Shown here: one piece after another, positions 8,146-16,346 of the stretch
How the letters are laid out: each line of letters opens with the position of its first letter
Numbering within the stretch: the stretch's first letter is position 1
From: Clostridium puniceum
Lineage (GTDB): Bacteria > Bacillota > Clostridia > Clostridiales > Clostridiaceae
Direction of reading: 5' to 3'
Length of the DNA stretch: 46,654 nucleotides
Assembly (NCBI RefSeq): GCF_002006345.1
Contig: NZ_LZZM01000185.1
Coordinates: 1 to 46,654, forward strand
Translations under genes and position numbers: made by a program
The notes under the pieces: model-generated
Databases searched by the model: none
Seen by the model: the letters and a program-made list of their open reading frames with translations, nothing else
Told to the model about the DNA's origin: nothing

Positions 8146-8307
8146 ATGAAAAAAATTATATTAGCGGTAATAGCAACATCAATGCTACTATCTAATGTTG
8201 CATTTGCTTCAACAAAAACTACACATATGAATACGGGCGAAAACAGCACAGAGTCTAGTATGAAGCAAAATAGTATGTATAATTTAAATTCTACTGATCC
8301 ACATTGA
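8146..8307 (+). CDS. Secreted signalling pro-peptide, 53 aa (system 2)
   Basis: Starts MKKIILAVIATSMLL and AFAS, almost identical to pro-peptide 1 over the signal peptide, then diverges and ends MYNLNSTDPH. Conserved leader and diverged C-terminus is what paralogous signalling systems with separate specificity should show. GAAGGAGGTG ribosome site. A longer in-frame start at 8095 overlaps the promoter and is not used here. The active peptide is likely in the last 5-10 residues (inferred). Confidence 0.72.
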   Translation: MKKIILAVIATSMLLSNVAFASTKTTHMNTGENSTESSMKQNSMYNLNSTDPH

Positions 8308-8350
8308 TAACTATAAATATAATTAAAAATGTAACCCCAAATATAATAAA

Positions 8351-8389
8351 AAGGTGAGCGAATTTAATCAAGTACACTCACCTTTTTTT
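8351..8389 (+). terminator. Terminator after peptide gene 2
   Basis: Stem AAGGTGAG/CTCACCTT (8351-8358, 8377-8384) followed by a T-run; it occupies the same place as the terminator of system 1. Confidence 0.75.
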
Positions 8390-8594
8390 CATTTTACAAA
8401 TATTAGAGATGGCAATATAATTTATTTAGGAAGTAAGCATTTAAAATAAATAAGTACATAATATTAATAGAGAAAGTTGAAACTTGAAACTCGTTATTGT
8501 TTTAATAAGAACACCAGTTTGCGCTTAGAAGAAAGAAATTCATAGTAACTTACAGTTATTTTATACTGCTATTAGGGAAATGGAGGAATTAAAG

Positions 8595-8774
8595 TTGAAA
8601 AATAATGAAGCCATTTCTGAGCTTAATCAAGCTATGGAAAAAGCTAGGGCAGATTTGTACAAGGCTATTGAAATATATGGACGAAGTTCTAAGGAGGTAG
8701 TAATTGCCAGTCAAAAATTAGATGAAGTGATTGTTATTGCATACAAAGAACAACTCAATATAAACAAAGAATAG
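8595..8774 (+). CDS. Spo0E-like aspartyl-phosphate phosphatase (copy 2)
   Basis: Nearly identical to 5339-5518, with the SQKLDEVI signature and IEIYGRSS before it. GGAGG sits 8 bases before the TTG at 8595; the ATG at 8580 is the alternative. The DNA before the gene (AACACCAG, CATAGTAACTTACAG and so on) is also conserved, so the duplication covers its promoter. Predicted to dephosphorylate Spo0A~P in the cytoplasm. Confidence 0.68.
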   Translation: MKNNEAISELNQAMEKARADLYKAIEIYGRSSKEVVIASQKLDEVIVIAYKEQLNINKE

Positions 8775-8798
8775 TATTTATAGAAAGACGTGGATTGG

Positions 8799-8855
8799 GT
8801 GGTAATTAGGGAATTAATAGAAATATTTAAGGAAGATACTTCAATTGAAAATTAA
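8799..8855 (+). pseudogene. Truncated copy of the cassette tail gene
   Basis: Reads VVIRELIEIFKEDTSIEN and stops, matching the first 18 residues of the 61 aa protein at 5543. About 14 bp present in copy 1 are missing here, and a TAA follows at once. The loss lies within an A-rich short repeat, so slippage is the likely cause. Confidence 0.6.
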
Positions 8856-8927
8856 ATTTTACTACGTTTCAGCATTTAATAGTATATATAATAATATATA
8901 GAACCATCCCCTCTGAGAGTACAATAT

Positions 8928-8968
8928 AAAAGCTACAACTTAGTTAAATAAATGGTTGTAGCTTTTCT
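8928..8968 (+). terminator. Terminator closing cassette 2
   Basis: 12 bp stem AAAAGCTACAAC/GTTGTAGCTTTT with a 15-base loop. A related, more degenerate sequence occurs at about 22008-22060. Confidence 0.65.
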
Positions 8969-9044
8969 TATATTCAAAATACCTACATTTTCTTAATACG
9001 GTTAAATTAATGTGGCAGACATAATTTTATATGTAAGGGTGTTA

Positions 9045-9113
9045 ATGTTAAGCATAACAGTGACACCATTTCTAATAAGTTTAGGAATACACGGCATGGA
9101 AGAAGAAAAGTAA
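9045..9113 (+). CDS. Possible 22-codon small hydrophobic protein
   Basis: MLSITVTPFLISLGIHGMEE with AAGGGTG just before the ATG. Too short to judge by composition; kept as a weak candidate. The rest of 8969-9387 shows nothing else. Confidence 0.25.
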   Translation: MLSITVTPFLISLGIHGMEEEK

Positions 9114-9387
9114 GATAGTATTTGATAGGGATAAAAGTTTATGTGAGTTATATATTAGAAACTTATATTATACATATGGACTTATACATAATAACTCTAT
9201 TAAAGTATATCACATAGAGCCTATAATCGAAGCTTAAGACTTAAGATTAGATGTTTATATAATTGTGTACTTATCACCATAAGATTGCAAATAGGGGAGA
9301 AATGCCACAGAAGTATTAAAAGATATAGTTAAAGATTAGCATTTAATTAATCTTAATAAAATATATACTAAGATACTAGTATGGTGC

Positions 9388-9416
9388 TTGACATATATTG
9401 AACTTAGAGGTAATAT
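9388..9416 (+). promoter_or_regulatory. Sigma-A-type promoter for the secreted protein at 9473
   Basis: TTGACA (9388-9393), 17 bp spacer, TAATAT (9411-9416). It lies 56 bp before the start codon. Confidence 0.7.
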
Positions 9417-9472
9417 GTTATAGATAGATATGGTTATAATTTGCAAATAATACATAAAAAGGAGCTGTTTGT

Positions 9473-10135
9473 ATGAACGAAAATCTTTTGAAAAATATGG
9501 CATGCACACTACTAGTTTGCACAGCTACGTTATTAGGAGGAAATTTTGTGACGACAAATGCTGAAACAGTAAAAAACAGTAAAGCTAAAGTACAAGCTAT
9601 AACAGTTACTAATTTTAAGACATTAACAGAAAAAGTTGAACAATGTGTTACTGTTGATGAGTCAAAGGTATTATTTGACAAAGACAAAGCTTCTAAAGCA
9701 GGTCTTACAAATCAGGAAATTGAAAGATTGAGTAATATTTATAATGAAATGAATCAAATGATAAAAAGTAACAAAGCATATATTTTTAAAGCAGATAATG
9801 GTAACTATGATGTAAAGATTAATAAAACTAGCAATATCATAAATGCAGATTCAATAGACACTAAAAGATGGTATGGGTATGATTTTTACTTCACTCCTAC
9901 CGAATGTGCTGATGCAGCTACATATCTACAAGATGGTGCTACAGCAACTGTTACTATTGCAGGAGTGCTAGGATTAATTGGTGTTGGTATACCTGAAGCT
10001 GTTGTTTTAACTGTTGGAGCTGGAGTAGCAGTCTTAGGTGATGATTACTTGTGGAGAGCTGCTAACCATAATGGTCTTAATGGTGTATATTATGATACTA
10101 CTGGAAATGTAAATTTCTCAATAAATTATAATTAA
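9473..10135 (+). CDS. Secreted protein with a glycine-rich hydrophobic C-terminal segment
   Basis: 220 aa. Signal peptide at residues 1-30 (MACTLLVCTATLLGG, cleavage near TTNAET). The middle is polar. The last third has a Gly/Ala/Val-rich hydrophobic stretch (TVTIAGVLGLIGVGIPEAVV, then TVGAGVAVLG), as in membrane-inserting peptides, and ends with aromatic and Asn residues. The ribosome site is AAAAGGAG. The gene for a two-segment membrane protein starts 1 bp after its stop. The pair looks like a secreted effector and a dedicated membrane partner (immunity or export). No family recognised, so the function is open. Confidence 0.65.
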   Translation: MNENLLKNMACTLLVCTATLLGGNFVTTNAETVKNSKAKVQAITVTNFKTLTEKVEQCVTVDESKVLFDKDKASKAGLTNQEIERLSNIYNEMNQMIKSNKAYIFKADNGNYDVKINKTSNIINADSIDTKRWYGYDFYFTPTECADAATYLQDGATATVTIAGVLGLIGVGIPEAVVLTVGAGVAVLGDDYLWRAANHNGLNGVYYDTTGNVNFSINYN

Positions 10136-10136
10136 T

Positions 10137-10319
10137 ATGAAAGATAAAAAAATAATAATTTCTAATATGCTATTACTTGTAGTAATAACACTTATGTATG
10201 TTACTAATTATTTTAGGGATAGAATCCCGTCTAATATTTATGACAAGTTAATGATTATATATGGAGTCATGACTATAATTATAGTTATCGGATTCATTAT
10301 AGTGTTTATTAAGAAATGA
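10137..10319 (+). CDS. Small membrane protein, 60 aa
   Basis: Two membrane segments: about residues 6-24 (IISNMLLLVVITLMYVT) and 38-58 (LMIIYGVMTIIIVIGFIIVF), ending in KK. It starts 1 bp after the stop of the secreted protein and so is translationally coupled. Size and topology fit small immunity proteins of bacteriocin loci; this is inferred from context only. Confidence 0.55.
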   Translation: MKDKKIIISNMLLLVVITLMYVTNYFRDRIPSNIYDKLMIIYGVMTIIIVIGFIIVFIKK

Positions 10320-10336
10320 TATTTAGAAATCTTAAT

Positions 10337-10380
10337 CAATCATAGAAGGAGTAGTTACTAAACTACTCCTTCTATGATTG
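10337..10380. terminator. Perfect 20 bp hairpin between converging genes
   Basis: Stem from CAATCATAGAAGGAGTAGTT with loop ACTA. There is no T-run on the plus side. It lies 17 bp after a plus-strand gene and before the end of a minus-strand gene, so it may serve both directions. Confidence 0.55.
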
Positions 10381-10508
10381 TAGACCAAAAGGACTCGGGA
10401 TAGTTTTGGTTATTAGTAATATTTTTATACTTAGTAAACGCCAATATATGTCTTATATACATTTTATTTCTAACTATGCTAGTATCAAGCATAGTGTTAT
10501 ATATTATA

Positions 10509-11171
10509 TTACTCAATTATTTGAGCTTCAATATCGCTTCCAGCAGCATGCTTTTCTAAAAGCTTTATACCATATTTTAGAAAAGTTTCAATATCGGTCT
10601 TGCCACTAAAAGAATAAACGCATATTAAAATTTCATTTACATTGTATGTTATCATAGCTCTTTCTGAATCACTAGTAGGACTTCCAAAGCTACTAATGGA
10701 ATCAGTTAATACAGGAAGATTATCTATATTTATTAGTTCTTTGCCAATCCCTTTATATTGTTCGCCTTCTTTACCTATCATTAATAAAATAGGTGAATGT
10801 AGATTTTTAATATCATATGAACCTACAGGAAACTTTGATTGTAATGATATTAAATTATTGATATCTACAATATTGTTTATTTTATAAATATCTTTTCCTT
10901 GTAATATTCTCCTGATTAATGCTTCAGAAGACAAACGATATTTACTAGGTGCTTTACCTAATTTTTTATATACTTCTCTTCCAGCTTTAATTCTAGGCAA
11001 GGTTGACAAGGCTTCAATATGTATTTCTTTCTTTAATAGGTCGCAATAATTGTTAATTTCTTTTAATAAACTATCACTGCTATTTTCAACAGTTACATGT
11101 GCTTGTATACATCCAAGCGTCATTTGAGGACAAACTTTCTTTAATTCTTCGCAAATTGATATATCTATCAT
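10509..11171 (-). CDS. B3/B4 domain protein (phenylalanyl-tRNA synthetase beta-like)
   Basis: 220 aa, made up essentially of a B3/B4 domain like the editing module of PheRS beta: IKAGREVYKKLGKAPSKYR, EALIRRILQGKDIYKINNIV and FPVGSYDIKNL are typical of the stand-alone COG3382 group. These proteins are thought to bind or edit aminoacyl-tRNA, but the substrate is not established. The ATG at 11171 has AAAAGGAG some 13 bases upstream, a long spacing. A 7 bp inverted repeat lies about 20-40 bp beyond its stop. Confidence 0.75.
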   Translation of the reverse strand: MIDISICEELKKVCPQMTLGCIQAHVTVENSSDSLLKEINNYCDLLKKEIHIEALSTLPRIKAGREVYKKLGKAPSKYRLSSEALIRRILQGKDIYKINNIVDINNLISLQSKFPVGSYDIKNLHSPILLMIGKEGEQYKGIGKELINIDNLPVLTDSISSFGSPTSDSERAMITYNVNEILICVYSFSGKTDIETFLKYGIKLLEKHAAGSDIEAQIIE

Positions 11172-11247
11172 AATATAATAAAACTCCTTTTTATTTTTTT
11201 AAAATAATAATATTTTATTGTAATGCGAACTTAGTATTCCATTTAAA

Positions 11248-11499
11248 TTACAATCTCTTTTCAAAATTACCTATGACAGAAACACCTTCATTAATTATTA
11301 TGAATGCATTCGCATCTATCGTCTTTATATTTTTTTTAATAAAATTAGCTTCATATTTTGAAGCTACTGTTAACAAAACTTTTATGTTTTCACTAGTATA
11401 AGCACCACTTCCTTGCCCAAAAGTCGCGCCTTTATTTAATTTATCCAAAATCAAATTCTCGATTCCATCTACTTTAGTAAAAATCATAATAGTCACCAT
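11248..11499 (-). CDS. YitT-type C-terminal domain (DUF2179) without the membrane part
   Basis: 83 aa matching the cytosolic tail of YitT-family membrane proteins: ILDKLNKGATFGQGSGAYT, then KVLLTVASKYE and IDANAFIIINEGVSVIGNF. The five-helix membrane region that normally precedes it is absent, and an in-frame stop lies upstream. There is no clear ribosome site. Either a remnant of a deleted yitT-like gene or a stand-alone domain; remnant is favoured. Confidence 0.6.
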   Translation of the reverse strand: MVTIMIFTKVDGIENLILDKLNKGATFGQGSGAYTSENIKVLLTVASKYEANFIKKNIKTIDANAFIIINEGVSVIGNFEKRL

Positions 11500-11602
11500 A
11501 ATGTTTTGATAGTGAGTTTTATAACATATTAAAATGTTATTTATATATTATTATATCTTTTTAATTAAATAAGTCTTTGCTGAAATATAGTTAGTTTTTA
11601 GT

Positions 11603-12313
11603 CTATTTTTTGATTCTTTTTCTAAATTCTGCAGGTGATATTTTTTCTGAGTTTTTAAATACTTTGGTAAAGGAGGAATTATGTTCATAACCTATCATCT
11701 GAGAAATTTGTAAAATTGTTAAGTTTGTATTTAAAAGAAGTTCTTTTGCTCTCTTTACTCTTAAATTTTGTATATATTCAGTAGGTGAGATGTTCATATT
11801 ATGTTTAAACCATTCACTATAATAACTAACGTTATAATGTTCTATACCTGCTAATTTCTTTAAATCAATATCTTCTGTAAAATGTTCATTTATATATTTA
11901 ATGGAATTAGGCAAATTTTCAGTAATAATAAAATTATAAAAGTAAAGAAATAAATTATTTATAGAACTAGAATTTTGATTAATATTATTTTCGTTTAATA
12001 ATAAATATCTTATCGCTTTCCATTTATCATCAAATAAAAAGTTCCTTCCACCACACATTTTTTCCATGTCATATTTGTTTAGCATGCTATTAGGTATATC
12101 TAAAACTAAGAATTCATTATTGTTGTAACTATTAAAAGTATGCTTACAATCTGGAGGGAGAAAGAACACTGAATCATCGTTTAATTTCAATTTCTTATAA
12201 TCAGTTTCTATAGAAAGTACACCATGAAGTGGCAAAATTAATTGCCCATATTCATGAGCATGGGTATTAGTTTTAAAATTATATATTCTACGCTCACATT
12301 TTATATTATTCAA
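11603..12313 (-). CDS. AraC-family transcriptional regulator with cupin sensor domain
   Basis: An N-terminal cupin-like sensor (THAHEYGQLILPLHGVLSIE, then FFLPPDCKHTF) precedes a C-terminal double HTH (IDLKKLAGIEHYNVSYYSEW and LTILQISQMIGYEHNSSFTK, ending SPAEFRKRIKK). Size and order are typical of AraC regulators of carbohydrate or uptake genes. AAGGAG is 5 bases before the TTG at 12313; a GTG at 12319 is too close to it. It is divergent from the secreted phosphatase-GxGYxYP gene, its most likely target. Confidence 0.82.
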   Translation of the reverse strand: MNNIKCERRIYNFKTNTHAHEYGQLILPLHGVLSIETDYKKLKLNDDSVFFLPPDCKHTFNSYNNNEFLVLDIPNSMLNKYDMEKMCGGRNFLFDDKWKAIRYLLLNENNINQNSSSINNLFLYFYNFIITENLPNSIKYINEHFTEDIDLKKLAGIEHYNVSYYSEWFKHNMNISPTEYIQNLRVKRAKELLLNTNLTILQISQMIGYEHNSSFTKVFKNSEKISPAEFRKRIKK

Positions 12314-12657
12314 AAGCACTCCTTCTTTCCATGTTCATACTACAATTTAAAATTAAAGTCGTAATTTAATTATATCATAACCTTAATATTTGACATTTTA
12401 TTATAATGAGAGTTATTAAATAATGGAGAAAATACTAACAGGCTTTAGAATATCAGGCATTTTAGAATTAAAGGTCAAAAGATTTAATGATGGATTTGGA
12501 GATAATTTAAAACTGATATCATAGGTACAATAGATACAGAAAATATTTGTAACTTATAGGAGTCTAAATTGTATTTATTATGAATAAAAATGATTTTATT
12601 GTCGAATACTATTTTATGAATTGTAGAATTATTATATATGTAGAGGAGGAAATAATA

Positions 12658-15120
12658 ATGAATAAAAATTTAAAAAGGGTTATGGGTTTGGTGATATTAA
12701 TAACCATTGTTTTTTCATATATAATGAATGTAAATGTAATGGCTAAAATGCCTAATGATAATGGTGTAAATTTAATTCTGGATGCATTTAAATATAATGA
12801 TACTCTACCAAAACATTTCCGAAAAACTACAGATTTAACAGTTATAAAAGACAATAAAGATCTGATGCTTAATGGCTTGGATAAATTAAATATTTCTGGA
12901 AGTCAGCAATTTTCAGGAAATAATATTCAGCTTTTAACAAAAGCTATTGATACTTCATTACCTATAACAGTAATAGATTTAAGGCAAGAATGTCATGGAT
13001 TCATAAATGGATTTGCAGTTAGTTGGGCAGATTCAAAAAATAATGCAAATGTCGGTCTTACTAGAGAACAAGTTATATCAAAAGAAAACAATGATCTAAA
13101 AAATATTAAATTAAATGAGCCCATAAGTTTTTTTAATAATCCTAAAGAAACTATGGTTGTTAAAACAGTTCAAAATGAAGCAGAACTTACTAAATCAAAA
13201 AAATTATCTTATGAAAGAATAACCGTTAGAGATGGAGGAATACCAACTGATGACATGGTTGATTATTTTATGGGATTTATAAAAAATAAACCCAAAGATT
13301 CTTGGTTGCACTTTCATTGCAAAGAAGGAATTGGAAGAACATCTACTTTCATGATAATGTATGATATGATTAATAATTATAAGGATGTTAGTGCTGATGC
13401 TATAATTAAAAGACAATTAGCATTAGCAAATTTCGAGGATGTTACATTAAAATCTTTTTATAATAATGAAAGAATAGGCTTTTTAAATAAATTCTATGAT
13501 TATTGTAAAACTAATGGAGATTCATTTAATGTAAAATGGAGTGAATGGAAAAGTAAGTATTCTAGTATTGAGAAAGCAGACAATTCTAATACTGCACAAC
13601 TATTAAACATAAACTCTAACTATATAAAGAATAGCGTAATTCCTAAATTTTTACATGTTGTCTCTTTAGATTCCATGAGACCTAATGAAAGAACAATGAT
13701 AACTAGCCTTCAGGGGCTAGTTAATAATCATTGTTCTTTTCAAATATATACGATTAATTCTTCTCAGCTAGATTATAAAATATGGCTGGAAGATTTAAAA
13801 AATAATTATAAAGTGTCTTATGAAATAATATCGGATCCTTGGGGATTAGTAAATATATATAAAGATTATATAGAAGGATATGTGCTTTATAGCAGCAAGA
13901 TACCAAAAGATTCCTCAATAAACAATGCTTGTTCTTTAGCAGGATTAAATAAAGCTTTGGTCATTGATGAGGCAATAGAGCCTAGAATAAAAGAATTGGG
14001 TATAAAATTTAAAGGAGATTGTAGAAATACAGACGAAAACTGGGCCTATAATAATTTATGGAATAAAGGCTTAAATCATTCCATAGTAATACAGCTTTCT
14101 CCTGATAGAATTGATTCCTTAAGAGATTATGCTATAATGACTAAATCTTTAATATTTTATGAAGAAAGCATAGATAAAACAGTTCTTAGAGATAAAATAT
14201 TTTCTTCCATGGAGGGGAATCCTACTTGTTTAGGATGGGGACCAGATGAATTTATTAATGTAAGTACAGCGTCAAAATATGGAGTGAGCATGGTTGCAGC
14301 AGATTGGTCCTATAATTTAACTACTTTAAGCGCTTTTCCACAGCCTTGTCTTATCAAAAAACCTTCATTAACAATTCCTAAAGAGGATAATGTTCACTAT
14401 GTTACTTTCATAATGTCAGATGGAGATAATCAACAGTGGAATCTTGGAACTAACTATGGATCTCCTAAATGGTTTGGTTATCCTAGTAGAAACAAAATTG
14501 CTTTAGGCTGGTCTATAGCTCCAGTATTATATTATTTAAGTCCTACTGTTTTTAATTTATATTATAAAAACATAAGTAATGGTAATCAAGGAAATAACTT
14601 TATTGTAGCTCCTTCTGGAAATGGATATATATATCCAAGTAAATTTCCTCGTAATAAATTAAGGTTATATATTAACTCGTTAAATGATTATATGCAAAAA
14701 GTAAATGAAAATTACGTAGCAATAATAGATGATTCTGCATTTTATGATATTGATCTTTGGAATAATTTTACTAACAAGCCAAATATTCAAGGATTATTTT
14801 ATCTTGATTATCATAGACATGATAATTATAAAGGAAAAATTTTATGGTCTAATAATAAGCCTATAGTATCTTGCAGGGATTTACTTTGGAATTCAATTGA
14901 AAATGAAGATGAGTTAGTGAAGAAAATAAATGACAGGGTTACTTTAGGACAAATAGATGTCAAAAATCCTGAAGCGTACACTTTTGTTTATGTTCATGCT
15001 TGGTCAAAAGAGGCAAGTAATGTTGAGAAGGTTATAAACATGCTAAAAGAAAACAAAAGTGTAAGGATAGTCACCCCTGAAATTTTTATGCAATTAATAA
15101 AGGAAAACATTAAAGAATAG
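12658..15120 (+). CDS. Secreted PTP-like phosphatase fused to a GxGYxYP domain
   Basis: 820 aa from ATG 12658, which follows AGAGGAGG and starts a signal peptide (NLKRVMGLVILITIVFSYIM). An upstream in-frame ATG at 12580 would bury that signal. Residues about 40-300 form a cysteine phosphatase of the PTP-like phytase type: P-loop HCKEGIGRTS with Cys221, candidate general acid Asp192 in RDGG. From about residue 330 on there is a GxGYxYP region with the name motif GNGYIYP at 654-660 and conserved pieces such as FIMSDGDNQQW. PTP-like phytases release phosphate from inositol phosphates; the GxGYxYP family is a suspected carbohydrate-active family of unknown reaction. The fusion suggests extracellular processing of a phosphorylated glycan or inositol compound (inferred). 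Confidence 0.8.
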   Translation: MNKNLKRVMGLVILITIVFSYIMNVNVMAKMPNDNGVNLILDAFKYNDTLPKHFRKTTDLTVIKDNKDLMLNGLDKLNISGSQQFSGNNIQLLTKAIDTSLPITVIDLRQECHGFINGFAVSWADSKNNANVGLTREQVISKENNDLKNIKLNEPISFFNNPKETMVVKTVQNEAELTKSKKLSYERITVRDGGIPTDDMVDYFMGFIKNKPKDSWLHFHCKEGIGRTSTFMIMYDMINNYKDVSADAIIKRQLALANFEDVTLKSFYNNERIGFLNKFYDYCKTNGDSFNVKWSEWKSKYSSIEKADNSNTAQLLNINSNYIKNSVIPKFLHVVSLDSMRPNERTMITSLQGLVNNHCSFQIYTINSSQLDYKIWLEDLKNNYKVSYEIISDPWGLVNIYKDYIEGYVLYSSKIPKDSSINNACSLAGLNKALVIDEAIEPRIKELGIKFKGDCRNTDENWAYNNLWNKGLNHSIVIQLSPDRIDSLRDYAIMTKSLIFYEESIDKTVLRDKIFSSMEGNPTCLGWGPDEFINVSTASKYGVSMVAADWSYNLTTLSAFPQPCLIKKPSLTIPKEDNVHYVTFIMSDGDNQQWNLGTNYGSPKWFGYPSRNKIALGWSIAPVLYYLSPTVFNLYYKNISNGNQGNNFIVAPSGNGYIYPSKFPRNKLRLYINSLNDYMQKVNENYVAIIDDSAFYDIDLWNNFTNKPNIQGLFYLDYHRHDNYKGKILWSNNKPIVSCRDLLWNSIENEDELVKKINDRVTLGQIDVKNPEAYTFVYVHAWSKEASNVEKVINMLKENKSVRIVTPEIFMQLIKENIKE

Positions 15121-15132
15121 TGTCGTAAGTTA

Positions 15133-15168
15133 AAAATGTTATCTTAATTTGTAATGAACATTTTAATT
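15133..15168 (+). terminator. Weak terminator after the phosphatase fusion gene
   Basis: AAAATGTT/AACATTTT stem with a 16-base loop and an AT-rich tail. Confidence 0.35.
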
Positions 15169-15249
15169 ATTGCTAGTAAATTGAGAAATACTCAATATCT
15201 AAGTTTGAACTAGAAAATTGAATTATATTATATGAGCTCTAAAGATATG

Positions 15250-15275
15250 TTTATATCATAGTTTTGTGATATAAA
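15250..15275. promoter_or_regulatory. 9 bp inverted repeat before the RpiR gene
   Basis: TTTATATCA and TGATATAAA separated by 8 bases, about 75 bp before the start. Possible operator for self-control; inferred from symmetry. Confidence 0.35.
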
Positions 15276-15348
15276 AAGCATAATAGTAATTATTTAACCT
15301 TTTGATATAATTGAAGATGAAGTCGAAATAAAGAAAGAAGAATATGAT

Positions 15349-16218
15349 ATGGTAATTGAGAAATTGAGAAGAGGCATAAATTTCACCGAGAATGAAAAAA
15401 TAATTTCTGAATTTATATTGAATCATCCTAATGAATTTCAAAAAATGAGTAGTGAAGAATTAGGCAAAACAACATTTACAAGTAAATCTACTGTTATTCG
15501 GTTATGTAAAAAATTGAATGTTTTAGGTTATCAAGAATTAAAAAAGGTGTTATATTCAGAGCTTAATGAGGAAAGGCTTCTTGGGAAAGAAGATGTATAT
15601 CCAATTTTAAGTAAAAAAAGCACATATATAGAAATTGATATTTTGCTTCAGCAAGTGTACAAAAAAGCTATTGATGAAGTAAATTTGTCCAATAATCAAA
15701 ACATTATAAATCGAATTATTAATCAAATGATTAATATGGAGAAGATAGAGTTTTATTCTACAGGTATGGGATATGCAACACTCGAAACTGTGTCTCATAA
15801 ATTTAATTCTATTGGAATAGAAAGTACTGTAAGTAGTACTTTAAATGAACGATATTTAGTATCTGCTAAGAAAAAGTTTAAAATTATGGCTTTTGTATTA
15901 TCTATTTCAGGAAATAACCCATTCATCATACGTACGGCAGAAGTATTAAGACATTTAGGTATATATTTAGTAGGGGTAGTAGGTCCATTATCAGATGACA
16001 TATCTAAGTATTGTGATGAATTAATACATATACCAATAAGTGATTTTGTAGAAGGAATGGAAATTGTCTCCAATCAACATAGTATCAATTATATTTTTGA
16101 TATGATATTTACACAAATGTTAGCAAATAAATATGAAGAGATAGTAGCTTGGCAGAAAGAAATAAGTTACGATTACCATAAAGATATATTTAAGATGACA
16201 CCAAAGTGTCAAAAATGA
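15349..16218 (+). CDS. RpiR/MurR-family regulator with SIS domain
   Basis: 289 aa. The N-terminal HTH_6 domain (SSEELGKTTFTSKSTVIRLC, about residues 34-54) is followed by a SIS sugar-phosphate isomerase-type domain (about 120-250, EFYSTGMGYATLE). RpiR proteins sense phosphosugars and control sugar operons. It is followed at 114-130 bp by two PTS IIA genes in the same direction, which it probably controls. AAGAAAGAAG ribosome site. Confidence 0.85.
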   Translation: MVIEKLRRGINFTENEKIISEFILNHPNEFQKMSSEELGKTTFTSKSTVIRLCKKLNVLGYQELKKVLYSELNEERLLGKEDVYPILSKKSTYIEIDILLQQVYKKAIDEVNLSNNQNIINRIINQMINMEKIEFYSTGMGYATLETVSHKFNSIGIESTVSSTLNERYLVSAKKKFKIMAFVLSISGNNPFIIRTAEVLRHLGIYLVGVVGPLSDDISKYCDELIHIPISDFVEGMEIVSNQHSINYIFDMIFTQMLANKYEEIVAWQKEISYDYHKDIFKMTPKCQK

Positions 16219-16346
16219 AAAGGAAATAAAAGAAGATTATGAACCAGTAGTACAATTGGCTTCAATTATATTGTGATTTAAATAATGTGGAGTTATATTC
16301 TTATTTAAGAAGATAAACTACATTTATAAAGATGGGAGAGAGCAAT

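Noticed and set aside
10406..10887. Open frames on the plus strand opposite the B3/B4 gene
   Set aside because: They mirror the coding minus strand and lack ribosome sites or family features.
12580..12657. Upstream ATG for the phosphatase-GxGYxYP gene
   Set aside because: It has a poor ribosome site and would add 26 residues in front of a clear signal peptide; ATG 12658 follows AGAGGAGG.
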